Positions 45,842-55,985 of a DNA stretch of 64,000 bases are shown here, in pieces. The translations under genes and the position numbers were made by a program. The stretch is taken from contig NZ_AP025470.1 in assembly GCF_024347375.1 (NCBI RefSeq), positions 930,001 through 994,000 of the forward strand, read 5' to 3'. Under the pieces are notes generated by a model. That model made no database searches. It was given only the letters and a program-made list of their open reading frames with translations, and was not told the origin of the DNA. Each line of letters opens with the position of its first letter. Position 1 is the first letter of the stretch. Source of the stretch: Vibrio coralliirubri. Its GTDB lineage: Bacteria > Pseudomonadota > Gammaproteobacteria > Enterobacterales > Vibrionaceae.

Positions 45842-47328
45842 TGTCAATCCCACTTTAAAATGTCCTCATTTGTCCCAAATAGAAATGTCCCCTTGTTAGG
45901 TCTTTCGACTGGAAGCTTTGAATGGTTCGGTGAGGACAGGGTTGATGGCTCGAGGCGCTGTTTGAAGGGCTCTTTGTTGTGCACGGCGCTTGGGGGCTTT
46001 CTTACTGCGGGTTCGTTGCTGTTGTTGTTCGAATTCTTCTTGTTGTTGCTGAGCAAATTTTAAAACTTGGCCGAGGCGTTTGTTGTCGACGATTTGGGTT
46101 TGTTGAACGTGCTCGAGTTTGTCGAAGGTTTTGAATTCGAGTTTTCGATGCCCGTATTGGATGGCGATTTCACCGTTTGGGTAGTCGAGTATCTTGACAT
46201 GTTCGTGCGCTAGTCGGCTGTTTTCTTCAGTAGGTTCAATGAGATAAATCACTTTATCGTATTGAAATGTCAGCGACTTTGAGAGCTTGCGGGTTTCTTG
46301 CCAACTGAAAATATCGTCGAGTTCTTGCTTGGACTCTCGAACCGGGCGATGCATGTCTTTTGGGTATTGAGCGGGCTTAGCAAAGCGATGGTTAAAATCG
46401 GCGATGAAGTAGGGAAGCCAGGCGTTGGCTTGTTCGATGGTGTCGATACCTTGTAAGCGCATCTCTTTAACCAGTCGGTCTTGCAGCGTGAGGTTGGCTC
46501 GCTCAACGCGGCCTTTGGCTTGGGAGCTGTTGGCACAGATGAGTTCTATGGCCAGTTCTTTCAGCACGCGCCCGTATTGAGTTTGGCCAACTTGTTTGTG
46601 TTTCTCCTGATTCACTCGAAAAATTGAGTGCTTGTCACTGTAAAATGCGATGGGTTTACCGTGCTCATTGAGGTATTCACGCGTGGTCAACATGTAGTCA
46701 AATGCGGATTCTGTCTCGCTGAATCTTAGGTTCATCAAACGGCCAGTCGCATCATCAATGAACACCAATAGGCAGCATTTGTCGCTGCGGCCTTCAAACC
46801 AGTCATGATGGGAGCCGTCAATTTGGATAAGTTCACCCAAGCAATCACGACGGTAACGAGGCTGATAGACTCGAGGTTTGCGTTGTGAATGTGGAAGCCA
46901 CAGTCCGTCGGCGATCATCCATTGACGGAGTGTTTCTTTAGAGACGGATAGATTGTGTCGTTCAGTCAGTTTTTCCAGAGCGAACGTTGGTGAGAAGTCA
47001 GAGTAATGCTCACGGATAAGTTTCAGTATTTCAATTCTGAAATGTTCTGAGTAGCGTCGATTACTTGGGCGTCCACGCGCTGCGTGTGTAAGACTTTGAG
47101 CACCAAGAGAGACCAGTTTGTTCACCAAACGTCGGATATGGCGCGCAGACAGATTCAAAATTATAGCGGCGTCAACTTGGCGTAGTCGTTTTTCACGTAC
47201 GTCAGTAAGCACCTTGAATCGATGAATATCTTTTGCACTCATAGTAATAAGCATCCGGATAACTCCTAAGCAGACCAATATAGGTAAGCTTAGGAGGACA
47301 TTTTAAAATGGCTCAAACCGGACATTAC
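45842..47328 (-). mobile_element. ISNCY/IS1202-like insertion sequence, ends approximate
   Basis: The inverted ends share TTTAAAATGTCCTC at 45854-45867 and its complement at 47294-47307, with CCA and further weak similarity outward. I could not fix the exact tips or a target duplication, so the limits are within about 15 bp. It contains one transposase. It lies between the tRNA-Arg terminator and elaA, close to a tRNA gene. Confidence 0.8.
45896..47254 (-). CDS. ISNCY-family (IS1202-group) transposase
   Basis: This protein of about 452 residues has an N-terminal HTH (LRQVDAAIILNLSARHIRRL) and an rve-type DDE core. The first Asp is in IQIDGSHHDWF, the second in AFYSDKHSIFRV, and the Glu is in AKGRVERANLTLQDRLVKEM. 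The C-terminus is Gln-rich and then strongly basic (QQQQEEFEQQQQRTRSKKAP). The ATG at 47254 is chosen because AGGAG lies eight bases upstream. An in-frame start further out has none. Confidence 0.92.
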   Translation of the reverse strand: MLITMSAKDIHRFKVLTDVREKRLRQVDAAIILNLSARHIRRLVNKLVSLGAQSLTHAARGRPSNRRYSEHFRIEILKLIREHYSDFSPTFALEKLTERHNLSVSKETLRQWMIADGLWLPHSQRKPRVYQPRYRRDCLGELIQIDGSHHDWFEGRSDKCCLLVFIDDATGRLMNLRFSETESAFDYMLTTREYLNEHGKPIAFYSDKHSIFRVNQEKHKQVGQTQYGRVLKELAIELICANSSQAKGRVERANLTLQDRLVKEMRLQGIDTIEQANAWLPYFIADFNHRFAKPAQYPKDMHRPVRESKQELDDIFSWQETRKLSKSLTFQYDKVIYLIEPTEENSRLAHEHVKILDYPNGEIAIQYGHRKLEFKTFDKLEHVQQTQIVDNKRLGQVLKFAQQQQEEFEQQQQRTRSKKAPKRRAQQRALQTAPRAINPVLTEPFKASSRKT

Positions 47329-47370
47329 TAAATTGCTCTAACAGCTTGTCTGCGTATCTGTTGGCTTATG

Positions 47371-47874
47371 TTAAACAGCCACAACCTCTGGAATGTATCG
47401 AAGACCTAACATCGTACACCCATCTTCTAAGTAACTATCCGTCACCACGTCGAAACCGAATTTACCATAGTAGTCTTTAAGGTGTGATTGTGCCGAAATA
47501 AAAATTGAGCAGTCAGGATAAATCTTTCGAGTTGCATCAAAACTCACCTGCATGAGTTGGTTACCTATCTGTTTGCCTCGATAGTCCTTCGCGACAATCA
47601 CTCGTCCGATACAAACATCGTTGGCATCTGAATCGAGCAGGGGAAGAACATCGGTTGGATACCCAAGTTTCTGAGCCATAATTCGACTGTAAGCCACTAA
47701 GTGTCCGTTCTCGTAGCCCATGACGTGATAAGTCTCCGGATGGTTATCTTTACCATCCAAATCACTGTAGGGCGTGTTCATATCCACGATAAAAATATCA
47801 ACTCTTTGCTGCAAGAAATCATAGAGCTCTTGAACAGACAGATCTTCGAACTTTTTAACTCTCCACTCAATCAT
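47371..47874 (-). CDS. elaA: ElaA-type GNAT acetyltransferase
   Basis: This 167-residue GCN5-related N-acetyltransferase has the family A motif CIGRVIVAKDYRGKQIGNQLM, with the acetyl-CoA-binding R/Q-x-x-G-x-G/A pattern (RGKQIG). Later DYYGKFGFDVVTDSYLEDG matches ElaA. The start MIEWRVKKFEDLS follows GGAG and matches E. coli ElaA. The substrate is unknown. Confidence 0.9.
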   Translation of the reverse strand: MIEWRVKKFEDLSVQELYDFLQQRVDIFIVDMNTPYSDLDGKDNHPETYHVMGYENGHLVAYSRIMAQKLGYPTDVLPLLDSDANDVCIGRVIVAKDYRGKQIGNQLMQVSFDATRKIYPDCSIFISAQSHLKDYYGKFGFDVVTDSYLEDGCTMLGLRYIPEVVAV

Positions 47875-48172
47875 TATTCTTCTCCTTATTATTGTGGGGT
47901 ACAACATAGAGAGTATTTAAAGTGACTTCATTAACCTTTGTTAATTGGGCAATGTTACTGGTGAAAATGGCCACTTCAAAGCGACGCTCATTTCTCCTCG
48001 TCATTCATTTCATTCGGCTCATGTAATAGAAAGTTAAAATTGTTCGTTTTTTGGGGTTTACATCATTTGGTAATAAAGCCACTATGAATTCACGAAGAAT
48101 AGACAAGTAAAGCTGTTAGCCAGTTGGTTTAGGAATCAAACCTTCTGCTCAATAGCTGATTTAGAGGAAGTA

Positions 48173-49258
48173 ATGGCAGGAAACAGTATCGGACAACATT
48201 TCCGCGTGACCACGTTCGGAGAAAGTCACGGTATCGCACTAGGATGTATCGTAGATGGGTGCCCACCAGGATTAGAAATTACCGAAGCAGACCTTCAAAG
48301 AGATTTGGATCGTCGTCGCCCTGGTACTTCTCGTTATACAACGGCTCGCCGTGAAGCGGATGAAGTGAAAATCTTATCAGGTGTATTTGAAGGCCAAACT
48401 ACGGGCACTTCTATTGGTCTATTGATTGAAAATACAGACCAACGCTCTAAAGACTATTCCGAAATTAAAGACAAGTTCCGCCCTGGACACGCTGACTATA
48501 CGTACCATCAAAAGTACGGTGTGCGTGATTACCGTGGTGGTGGTCGTTCTTCAGCTCGTGAAACTGCAATGCGTGTAGCGGCAGGTGCAATTGCGAAGAA
48601 ATACCTAAAACAAGAATTTGGTGTTGAAATCCAAGCTTACCTCTCTCAAATGGGTGATATCTCAATTGAGAAAGTGGATTGGGACGAGATTGAAAACAAC
48701 GCTTTCTTCTGCCCAGATGCCGACAAAGTACCGGAATTTGACCAACTGATTCGTGACTTGCTAAAAGAAGGCAACTCGATCGGTGCGAAGATTCAAGTGG
48801 TTGCGACTAAAGTGCCTGTAGGCCTTGGTGAGCCAATCTTTGATCGTCTCGATGCAGACATCGCGCACGCTCTAATGAGCATTAATGCGGTGAAAGGTGT
48901 TGAGATTGGTGATGGTTTTGATGTGGTTAATCAACGCGGTAGTGAACATCGTGACCCATTAACTCCGGAAGGTTTCAGCAGCAACCACGCTGGCGGTATC
49001 TTAGGTGGTATTTCTACTGGCCAAGATATTGTGGCAAGCATTGCGCTTAAACCAACATCAAGCATTACCGTTCCTGGTGACACGATCACTAAAGACGGTG
49101 AAGCAACGCAGTTAATCACTAAAGGTCGTCATGACCCATGTGTAGGTATCCGTGCTGTGCCGATCGCAGAAGCGATGTTAGCGATTGTATTGCTTGATCA
49201 CTTGCTACGTCACCGTGGTCAAAACTTTGGTGTGACAACTGAAACGCCAAAAATCTAG
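48173..49258 (+). CDS. aroC: Chorismate synthase
   Basis: AroC makes chorismate from EPSP, using reduced FMN, at the last common step of aromatic biosynthesis. The 361-residue protein has all three family signatures: [38 protein letters not shown] followed by GGRSSARET, and [17 protein letters not shown]. The start is after GAGGAA. A terminator follows. Confidence 0.97.
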   Translation: MAGNSIGQHFRVTTFGESHGIALGCIVDGCPPGLEITEADLQRDLDRRRPGTSRYTTARREADEVKILSGVFEGQTTGTSIGLLIENTDQRSKDYSEIKDKFRPGHADYTYHQKYGVRDYRGGGRSSARETAMRVAAGAIAKKYLKQEFGVEIQAYLSQMGDISIEKVDWDEIENNAFFCPDADKVPEFDQLIRDLLKEGNSIGAKIQVVATKVPVGLGEPIFDRLDADIAHALMSINAVKGVEIGDGFDVVNQRGSEHRDPLTPEGFSSNHAGGILGGISTGQDIVASIALKPTSSITVPGDTITKDGEATQLITKGRHDPCVGIRAVPIAEAMLAIVLLDHLLRHRGQNFGVTTETPKI

Positions 49259-49307
49259 TTCTGCTTCGTTTTATTCAGAACAGATTTGAAACTGATTTGA
49301 TAAAAAC

Positions 49308-49342
49308 AAAAAGGGTTGCTTCGTAATGAAGCAACCCTTTTT
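49308..49342. terminator. Terminator of aroC
   Basis: AAAAAGGGTTGCTTC pairs with GAAGCAACCCTTTTT around GTAAT. It is symmetric, so it is active in both directions. Confidence 0.93.
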
Positions 49343-49368
49343 ATATTGTGCGTAATTGAGAATATATT

Positions 49369-49530
49369 ATACCAATCACAGTAAGTAAGTGATCAAAAAT
49401 AGCGCAGGGAAAAGGCTTGAGAACAAGGCAGAATTTTTCGATAAGTAGTTATTCTACAATCAAAAATTCTAACGCAGTTATCGAGCGTTTTAGCAAGCTA
49501 GGGTGACCAGTTATTTACTACGATTGGTAT
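49369..49530. repeat. MITE-like palindromic element with ATACCAATC ends
   Basis: ATACCAATCACAGTAAGTAA at the left is nearly the complement of the right end (ATACCAATCGTAGTAAATAA). The interior has a second inverted pair, AGAATTTTT/AAAAATTCT. This class, with ATACCAATC termini, is common between genes in marine gamma-proteobacteria. It stops three bases before the stop codon of the next gene. Confidence 0.8.
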
Positions 49531-49533
49531 TAC

Positions 49534-50157
49534 CTAATGTACCGAGCTTTCAGGATCAAGCTGGAACGAAGGTAAACGCCACTTGAATCGCACGGCCGCC
49601 ATACGCAGCAAGTAACCCACCACAAGCGTAACAATCGTCGCGGTTACGTCGTTGATGCCAAGCTCAAGCAAACCTAGGTATAAACCTGAAGCGACAAGTG
49701 CGACAGATGCATACAGCTCTTCATGCAATACCAATGGTGTTTGACGACAGATAAGATCTCGCAGCAAACCACCAAAGACACCGGTGACTAGCGCAGACAC
49801 CATACAGATCATTGGGTGAAGACCCATGGTCATCGCTACCTTAGTACCAATGATACTGAACACGATAAGCCCGAGTGCATCTAAACGAATGAATAGCCCT
49901 TTGAGCTTGATTACCCATTTAGCCAGTCCGGTTGTAATAACACCTGCGATACAGGTGATCGCTAGATACTGAGGGTTTTCCACCCAACCTAAAGGGTAAT
50001 GGCCAAGTAAGATATCTCGTACTGTGCCGCCGCCAATTGCCGTTGCACTCGCAACCAACATTACACCAAACCAATCCATTTTTTGTTTGCCAGCACTGAG
50101 AGCGCCGGTCATGGCTTCTGCCGTGATGCCAATGATATACAAAACACTTAGTAGCAT
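49534..50157 (-). CDS. TRIC/YadS-family membrane protein
   Basis: This 207-residue protein has seven hydrophobic helices in two UPF0126 repeats. Each repeat has the glycine-rich signature: GGGTVRDILLGHYPL in the first and GVFGGLLRDLICRQTPL in the second. Bacterial TRIC channels conduct monovalent cations, though other members (glycine uptake) are proposed. MLLSVLYIIGITAEAMTG from ATG 50157 matches YadS length, so an upstream 50-codon extension is rejected. Confidence 0.9.
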   Translation of the reverse strand: MLLSVLYIIGITAEAMTGALSAGKQKMDWFGVMLVASATAIGGGTVRDILLGHYPLGWVENPQYLAITCIAGVITTGLAKWVIKLKGLFIRLDALGLIVFSIIGTKVAMTMGLHPMICMVSALVTGVFGGLLRDLICRQTPLVLHEELYASVALVASGLYLGLLELGINDVTATIVTLVVGYLLRMAAVRFKWRLPSFQLDPESSVH

Positions 50158-50334
50158 TGCTGTAGCTCTATAATATAGGTCTATAAATTGGAGTCTTATA
50201 GGCCATAGGGATATAAAAATGAAGCGCGAGTGTAGTAGTAAAAACGCTGATTGACGAATGAATATTTGTACCGTGAATGGCCTTTTCAGATTAGCTAAAC
50301 TAATCATTCACCTCAAAGTAGTGTAATCTGGGAT

Positions 50335-50410
50335 CAGCAATCGATTGTCACGGTAAAGTATTGGGGTCAACCCAATGCCATTGCTCGTGATAGGGCTTTA
50401 CCGATCGCTG
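50335..50410. promoter_or_regulatory. Nested palindrome between the TRIC gene and epmC
   Basis: CAGCAATCG and CGATCGCTG form the outer pair, GGTAAAG/CTTTACC the middle and ATTGGG/CCCAAT the inner, over 76 bp. It could fold as a branched RNA leader of epmC or be a small repeat element. Confidence 0.5.
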
Positions 50411-50456
50411 AAAAAAACGCAAAATGCCCCAGTTCTTTTTACTTAAATTTGATTTT

Positions 50457-50987
50457 ATGACGCACCAATACCCAGACATCATCGATATTTTCAATCATAC
50501 CTTTTTCGAGAGTTACAATACCAAGCTCGAACTGGGTGCAGACGAGCCTATTTACCTGCCAGCCGACGAACAGATTTCTCATCACCGTATCGTATTTGCT
50601 CGCGGATTTTATGCGTCTGCCCTTCACGAAATAGCACACTGGTGTGTCGCTGGGCCTGAACGTCGTTTGTTGGAAGATTTTGGCTATTGGTATGAGCCTG
50701 ATGGTCGAACTGAGGCGGTTCAAGCTGAGTTTGAAAAAGTAGAAATTCGCCCACAAGCGTATGAATGGATCATTGCGATGAGTGCGGGCTTTCCTTTTAA
50801 TGTCAGCTGTGACAATCTACACGGCGATTTTGAGCCAGATCGTTTGGCCTTTATGAATAAAGTACACAGTGAAGTCATGGGTATCTTTGAAGCTGGTCTT
50901 CCGCCTCGCGTGAAAATGCTCTCTGAAGCATTACGCAGCTTCTACGATGTAGAACCTTTATGTACTAGCCAATTTATTGTGAAATAA
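50457..50987 (+). CDS. epmC: EF-P hydroxylase EpmC
   Basis: EpmC (YfcM) hydroxylates the beta-lysylated lysine of elongation factor P. The 176-residue protein has FARGFYASALHEIAHWCVAG, with the HExxH-like metal site, FGYWYEPDGRTEAVQAEFE, and FNVSCDNLHGDFEPDR, all as in YfcM. ATG 50457 (MTHQYPDI) matches the family; an ATG 11 codons upstream is the alternative. yfcL follows, as in E. coli. Confidence 0.93.
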   Translation: MTHQYPDIIDIFNHTFFESYNTKLELGADEPIYLPADEQISHHRIVFARGFYASALHEIAHWCVAGPERRLLEDFGYWYEPDGRTEAVQAEFEKVEIRPQAYEWIIAMSAGFPFNVSCDNLHGDFEPDRLAFMNKVHSEVMGIFEAGLPPRVKMLSEALRSFYDVEPLCTSQFIVK

Positions 50988-50996
50988 GAGAATATT

Positions 50997-51260
50997 ATGA
51001 TTATCGAATTTGAAGAAAAACTACTTGAAGTAATTGATGCTCGCATTGAAAACGCATCAGACGATGAACTGTTTGCTGGTGGTTACTTACGTGGTCATAT
51101 TTCTCTTTCTGTGGCTTCATGTGAAGAAGAAGGCATTGAAGATGTGGCTGAAGTAAAAGCGCGTATTGAACAGAGCCTAGACGACGCTCGCTCTGAACTA
51201 ACGCCAGCAGACCGCACCATCGTTAATGACCTTTGGGTTGAGCTACAAAACCAAGCTTAA
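50997..51260 (+). CDS. yfcL: YfcL-family protein
   Basis: This acidic 87-residue protein (MIIEFEEKLLEVIDARIENAS) matches the YfcL family of unknown function. It starts nine bases after epmC and pairs with it in many gamma-proteobacteria. AGAG lies upstream. Confidence 0.88.
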   Translation: MIIEFEEKLLEVIDARIENASDDELFAGGYLRGHISLSVASCEEEGIEDVAEVKARIEQSLDDARSELTPADRTIVNDLWVELQNQA

Positions 51261-51436
51261 TCTCGATGCATTGATACTATCCGCTCAGTCCTTTCCTTTC
51301 AATTTTGCTGAGCGAACTGGTTTATTTGAGACTCGTTCGAAATTTTTGAATGAGTCCGTTCATTTCTTGTGATGGTTCCATTTTCTTACTACGTTATTCT
51401 AATCCCACTTAACGGAATTACAGAAAAGGTCACATC

Positions 51437-51958
51437 ATGAAAGTTATCGCATTTGGCGCAAGCACAAGTTCTACCTCAATCAACAAAACACTAGCAACTT
51501 ACGCAGCAAACTTGATTGAAGGTGCTGAAGTTAAAGTCCTAGACATCAACGATTACAATGTTCCTATGTTCAGTGAAGACACTGAAAAAGAAATCGGCCA
51601 AGCTGAAGGCGCTCAAGCATTCTTGCGCGACCTAGCTGAAGCTGATGCATTTGTTATCTCGTTCGCAGAACACAATGGTCACTACCCAGCAGCATATAAA
51701 AACCTATTTGATTGGGCGACACGTATTGAGCGTTCAGTATTTGGCGAGAAGCCTGCGGTTTACCTAGCGACTTCACCGGGTCCTGGTGGCGCACAAACGG
51801 TACTTGGCGCAGCGACAGGTTCTGCACCTTACTTCGGTGGCAACGTGCAAGCGTCAGTTTCAGTACCAAGCTTCTACGATAACTTTGATTTTGAATCTGG
51901 TTCTATCAGCAACGAAGAGATCGCTCTACAGATTAAAGACGCGGTTGCTAAGCTGTAA
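51437..51958 (+). CDS. NAD(P)H-dependent FMN reductase-like oxidoreductase
   Basis: This is a 173-residue flavodoxin-like protein: MKVIAFGASTSSTSINKTLA is the phosphate-binding start of the FMN site, and FAEHNGHYPAAYKNLFDW and LATSPGPGGAQTVLG contact the flavin ring. Its relatives reduce quinones, azo dyes or chromate. The real substrate is unknown. Confidence 0.9.
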   Translation: MKVIAFGASTSSTSINKTLATYAANLIEGAEVKVLDINDYNVPMFSEDTEKEIGQAEGAQAFLRDLAEADAFVISFAEHNGHYPAAYKNLFDWATRIERSVFGEKPAVYLATSPGPGGAQTVLGAATGSAPYFGGNVQASVSVPSFYDNFDFESGSISNEEIALQIKDAVAKL

Positions 51959-51990
51959 ATACTGCTTCGTTTAGAGCAACACTAATAACA

Positions 51991-52026
51991 AAAAGCCCGA
52001 GCGACACAATGTCGCTCGGGCTTTTT
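51991..52026. terminator. Bidirectional terminator before mnmC
   Basis: AAAAGCCCGAGCGAC pairs with GTCGCTCGGGCTTTTT around ACAAT, shared by convergent genes. Confidence 0.94.
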
Positions 52027-52083
52027 AGCTTTTAACTTATTAGTTTCAGATATTTCAGATGTTCAGAATAGCTGAACTAGAAA

Positions 52084-54162
52084 CTACGGATTTGATTTAG
52101 AATGCTTGTCAGCAACCCATCCAGCCGTTAATGCCTTACCTTTACGCAGTCTGCGTACCCACATTCGACTTGGGTGAATCGCCTCAAGCACATCAACAGG
52201 CAAGGGCAGCGGATCGCCACAGATCTGTGATGCTAATACTTCAGCTAATAATGGTGCAGAGCTTAAACCACGCGAACCCAGTCCGATAAAGCAGTATAGG
52301 TTAGGGAAGCTTGTTACCGTTTCAACATCTTCAACCGAGTCACGCTGCGGGTTGAAGTTGTGCAGATCTTGATACTGTTCCTTAATGGCTACAAAGTCAC
52401 CAACGTTTCCGACAAACGGAAGGTGGTCACGGCTTACGCTTCGGATACCTTGGCGCGCTAAGTTATCACTGGTATCGACATCTTTTGTCCAAGCTTGGTC
52501 TGGTAGTGACCCATGTAGGCGCTCGCCATTGTGCTGCTGAACCTCAATATCAAATTCTTGATCGATATTGGTTTTGTCGTAGTTAGCACCAATACAGTGA
52601 TGACCATTGTTTGGATTCTGTGGCGTCAGGTAGCCATCAAAGCACAACACGGTTTTTAGCTGGCTGAGATTTTCCGTGGTCGGAATATGGCTCACTTGGC
52701 CTTTAACCGGAGTCAGTGGTACCGGCTGAGTTTGTTCAAACTGAGTGAACTTGTGTCCATTCGCGACAACCACTTGGTCGTGCTTGGTTTGAACCTCACC
52801 TTGAGGTGTCTCAATCGTCAGTAACCATTGCTGCTCTGCTTCTAACCATTCAAGTTGCGTTACTTGATGTTGATAGTGTGCGCTCACTTGGTTGCTCTCT
52901 TCTAACTTGCCAATCAAGCCTTGAGTAAGCTGAAGAGGGCTTAGCCAGCCGCCCAACGGAAAGTAAACACTCTCTTTATCGACCGGTAAGCCAATTTTTT
53001 CGTTGGCTTGCTCTGGTGATAAACGTTGAATTAGGTCGGTGTGGAAGTTGCCTTCCAACATGCGGTTGAGCTTTTTAGTGGAGCCTTGATCCCACATCAA
53101 GATGTTCACGCCACACCAGCTGTGATCAAATTGGATAGACTGAGCCGCTTGATTAATAAATTGACGAGCAAACAGTAATCCTGGGCCAAACACGCGAGAC
53201 ACGTTCGAGGTCGCTTCACTCAATAACGGGTAAATCGCTCCTTGGTTGTTACCTGAGGCATTGCCCGCAGCTTGTGGGTGTTCACAATAAAGGGTGATGT
53301 TTTTACCACGACGGCTTAGCGTTTTGGCTAATGCAGCACTGGCGACACCACCACCAATGATCGCAATGTCTTGTGATTCACTGTGTTGAGCGAGGCCATA
53401 CCAAGGTTTGATGTTGGTATGAGCGTGCTTTTCGCCAAGTCGGCCGGCGATCATTTCTCGCTTAGTACCAAAGCCTTTGACCTTTTTCATTTCAAAGCCA
53501 GCTTCAATTAAGCCACGGCGAACAAAGCCGGCAGCGGTGAAGGTGGCGCAGCTACAATCTTGCTTAGCGAGCTTGGCCATGCCGTTGAACAGGTTTTGAT
53601 TCCACATCTCTGGGTTCTTGCTCGGAGCAAAACCGTCTAAGAACCAAGCATCAACCAAACCTTCACGTGGGGTTGGTACGTTAGGCATGCAATCTTTAAT
53701 ATCGCCAAACCACAAATCAAGCGTGATTGCACCGTCGCCCAGCACAATGCGGTGACACTCAGGTAGAGCGATAGGGTAGTGTTCTTGGAGTTGCGTCGCA
53801 TACTCGGCTAATTCTGGCCACGATTGGTGTGCTTTGATGAGATCCTCTTTATTTAAAGGATATTTTTCAAAACTGATGAAATGTAACTCTTTGGTCATCG
53901 CTTGTGGGTTATCTTTAAGAAAAGCATCGAACCATTGCCAAACGGCAAGAAAGTTCAAACCTGTGCCAAAGCCGGTTTCAGCAATCACAAAGCGGCGTTG
54001 TTCATGTTCAAGCCAACGCTCTGGAAGGTGGTTTTGCTTTAAAAAGACGTAGCGAGTTTCTTCTAAACCGTTAACATTGGAGAAGTAAACGTCGTCAAAT
54101 TGGTCTGAAACTGGCGTGCCAGACTCATTCCATTCCAGTTCTGCATTAGTAATTGAAGTCAT
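52084..54162 (-). CDS. mnmC: tRNA 5-methylaminomethyl-2-thiouridine biosynthesis bifunctional protein
   Basis: MnmC completes mnm5s2U34 in tRNA. The N-terminal half (about 1-240) is the SAM methyltransferase ([35 protein letters not shown]). The C-terminal half is the FAD-dependent oxidase with [20 protein letters not shown] and [15 protein letters not shown]. From ATG 54162 ([20 protein letters not shown]) the length is 692, near the family norm. A start 24 codons upstream has no support. It is divergent from fabB. Confidence 0.95.
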   Translation of the reverse strand: MTSITNAELEWNESGTPVSDQFDDVYFSNVNGLEETRYVFLKQNHLPERWLEHEQRRFVIAETGFGTGLNFLAVWQWFDAFLKDNPQAMTKELHFISFEKYPLNKEDLIKAHQSWPELAEYATQLQEHYPIALPECHRIVLGDGAITLDLWFGDIKDCMPNVPTPREGLVDAWFLDGFAPSKNPEMWNQNLFNGMAKLAKQDCSCATFTAAGFVRRGLIEAGFEMKKVKGFGTKREMIAGRLGEKHAHTNIKPWYGLAQHSESQDIAIIGGGVASAALAKTLSRRGKNITLYCEHPQAAGNASGNNQGAIYPLLSEATSNVSRVFGPGLLFARQFINQAAQSIQFDHSWCGVNILMWDQGSTKKLNRMLEGNFHTDLIQRLSPEQANEKIGLPVDKESVYFPLGGWLSPLQLTQGLIGKLEESNQVSAHYQHQVTQLEWLEAEQQWLLTIETPQGEVQTKHDQVVVANGHKFTQFEQTQPVPLTPVKGQVSHIPTTENLSQLKTVLCFDGYLTPQNPNNGHHCIGANYDKTNIDQEFDIEVQQHNGERLHGSLPDQAWTKDVDTSDNLARQGIRSVSRDHLPFVGNVGDFVAIKEQYQDLHNFNPQRDSVEDVETVTSFPNLYCFIGLGSRGLSSAPLLAEVLASQICGDPLPLPVDVLEAIHPSRMWVRRLRKGKALTAGWVADKHSKSNP

Positions 54163-54290
54163 AAAATCTATCATTTTGTGATTTGAAGCGATATGTTGGT
54201 AGGGATTGTACGAATTTCTAGGAAAGCTGACCACTTTTGTTAGGCTTCTTAGTTATCATCTAGCTGAATTTAGAATTATAGGAATGTCAC

Positions 54291-55502
54291 ATGAAACGAG
54301 TCGTAATCACCGGTATGGGTATTGTTTCAAGTATCGGTAACAACGTCGAAGAAGTTTTAGCATCACTGAAAGAGGGTAAATCTGGTATTACCGCTTCAGA
54401 GCAGTTCAAGGAAAATGGCTTGCGCTCTCAAGTATGGGGTAACCTAAAAATGAACCCTGCTGACCATATCGATCGCAAAAAAATGCGCTTTATGGGTGAT
54501 GCAGCGGCATTCGCTTATCTTTCAATGGAGCAAGCAATTGCTGATTCTGGTTTAACTGAAGATCAAGTATCTAATGACCGCACGGGTATCGTTGCGGGTT
54601 CAGGTGGTGCTTCATCTCTAAACCAAGTAAACGCGGTAGACATCATCCGTGAGAAAGGCGTGAAGCGCGTTGGTCCATACATGGTTCCACGTACAATGGC
54701 TTCTACGGTTTCTGCTTGTCTAGCAACTCCTTTCAAAATCCGTGGTGTGAACTACTCTATGAGCTCTGCATGTGCGACATCTGCACACTGTATTGGTCAC
54801 GCAATGGAGCTTATCCAACTTGGTAAGCAAGACGTTGTATTCGCTGGTGGTGGTGAAGAACTGGATTGGTCTCTGACTATGATGTTCGACGCAATGGGCG
54901 CACTTTCTACTAAGTACAACGACACGCCAGAACTGGCTTCTCGTACCTACGATGCAGACCGTGATGGTTTCGTTATCTCTGGTGGCGGCGGCATGCTAGT
55001 TATCGAAGAGCTTGAGCACGCTGTTGCTCGTGGCGCGAAAATTTACGGCGAGATCGTAGGTTACGGCGCAACTTCAGATGGCTACGACATGGTTGCTCCT
55101 TCTGGTGAAGGCGCGGTTCGTTGTATGAAGATGGCAATGCAAAACGTTGATGGTGTTGACTACGTGAACACTCACGGTACTTCAACTCCAGTTGGCGACG
55201 TGAAAGAGCTAGGCGCTATCCAAGAAGTATTTGGTGGCAACAGCCCAGCAATTTCTGCAACTAAAGCGATGACAGGTCACGCTCTAGGTGCTGCTGGCGT
55301 ACACGAAGCTATTTACTCAACGCTAATGCTAGATAACGGCTTTATCGCTCCAAGCATTAACGTTTCTAACCTAGACGAAGCTGCTGCTGGCCTAGACATC
55401 GTAACTGAAGCTCGTGATCAAGAGCTAACAACGGTTATGTCTAACAGCTTTGGTTTCGGCGGTACGAACGCAACGCTAGTAATCAAAAAGTACCAAGCTT
55501 AA
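54291..55502 (+). CDS. fabB: Beta-ketoacyl-ACP synthase I
   Basis: FabB elongates acyl-ACP and is needed for unsaturated fatty acid synthesis. It is 403 residues. The active-site cysteine is in [12 protein letters not shown] (about residue 163), and the two histidines are in [11 protein letters not shown] and [12 protein letters not shown]. It ends [16 protein letters not shown]. It is likely monocistronic with a 300-nt structured 3'UTR. Confidence 0.97.
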   Translation: MKRVVITGMGIVSSIGNNVEEVLASLKEGKSGITASEQFKENGLRSQVWGNLKMNPADHIDRKKMRFMGDAAAFAYLSMEQAIADSGLTEDQVSNDRTGIVAGSGGASSLNQVNAVDIIREKGVKRVGPYMVPRTMASTVSACLATPFKIRGVNYSMSSACATSAHCIGHAMELIQLGKQDVVFAGGGEELDWSLTMMFDAMGALSTKYNDTPELASRTYDADRDGFVISGGGGMLVIEELEHAVARGAKIYGEIVGYGATSDGYDMVAPSGEGAVRCMKMAMQNVDGVDYVNTHGTSTPVGDVKELGAIQEVFGGNSPAISATKAMTGHALGAAGVHEAIYSTLMLDNGFIAPSINVSNLDEAAAGLDIVTEARDQELTTVMSNSFGFGGTNATLVIKKYQA

Positions 55503-55639
55503 CTTAGGCTTGAGTTACAGAGACAAGGTTAATCGTTAAAGGGTTGCGCTAGTGCAGATTCAACACGCACAGGTCACCCAGTAATAATGACCATCAGAAC
55601 AAAGTTTTTAGACGTAGGTTGGTAAACGTGTTTTTTAAA

Positions 55640-55716
55640 CATAGTTTTTAAATCTGGGTTTAGAAATTGAAAGGTTTCCAGAGCTTGACCAGTACTGACC
55701 TTGGTTAGTACTGGTT
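55640..55716 (+). promoter_or_regulatory. Structured part of the fabB 3'UTR
   Basis: CCAGTACTGACC and GGTTAGTACTGG form a perfect 12-bp stem (one G-T) at about 55687-55712, in otherwise gene-free sequence between fabB and the terminator at 55777. No ORF in this gap has supporting features. Confidence 0.5.
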
Positions 55717-55721
55717 GAACA

Positions 55722-55807
55722 GACGCAAGACTCTGTCTCCTGGAGAGCGAGATAGGATCCTTTTGTTCTGGATGTTTGCCCGATTGTTTATTCAATCGGG
55801 CATTTTT
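55722..55807 (+). ncRNA. FarS-like 3'UTR-derived sRNA candidate
   Basis: In V. cholerae the Hfq-dependent sRNA FarS is cut from the fabB 3'UTR by RNase E and represses fadE-type acyl-CoA dehydrogenases. Here the same position holds a short segment ending in a strong Rho-independent terminator (TGCCCGATTG/CAATCGGGCA, 55777-55802, then T5), preceded by single-stranded GATCCTTTTGTTCTGG. The 5' end is a guess. The assignment rests on location and terminator only. Confidence 0.5.
55777..55807 (+). terminator. Terminator of fabB and its 3'UTR
   Basis: TGCCCGATTG pairs with CAATCGGGCA around TTTATT, followed by TTTTT. Confidence 0.92.
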
Positions 55808-55985
55808 CGTTTTAGCCGTTTAATATTTGGGTATGGAATCTTATGCCTGTTGTTTGTGCAGACTCAGTGATTCAGCCCTTTATTTATAATGTATTCCAAT
55901 TGCTACTCGACACCGTGTGTGGAATTTTGCACAATCATTTCAATTCACATTTAGGTCGATAGACCCCAACAAAAGTACTCGCCAA

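Noticed and set aside
50158..50307. 50-residue N-terminal extension of the TRIC/YadS protein
   Set aside because: The family length is about 205 residues and begins at the ATG at 50157. The extension is not membrane-like in the family pattern.
55574..55795. Minus-strand 73-residue ORF in the fabB-pdxB gap
   Set aside because: It overlaps the terminator and stem-loops of the fabB 3'UTR. It has no ribosome site and no recognisable protein features.
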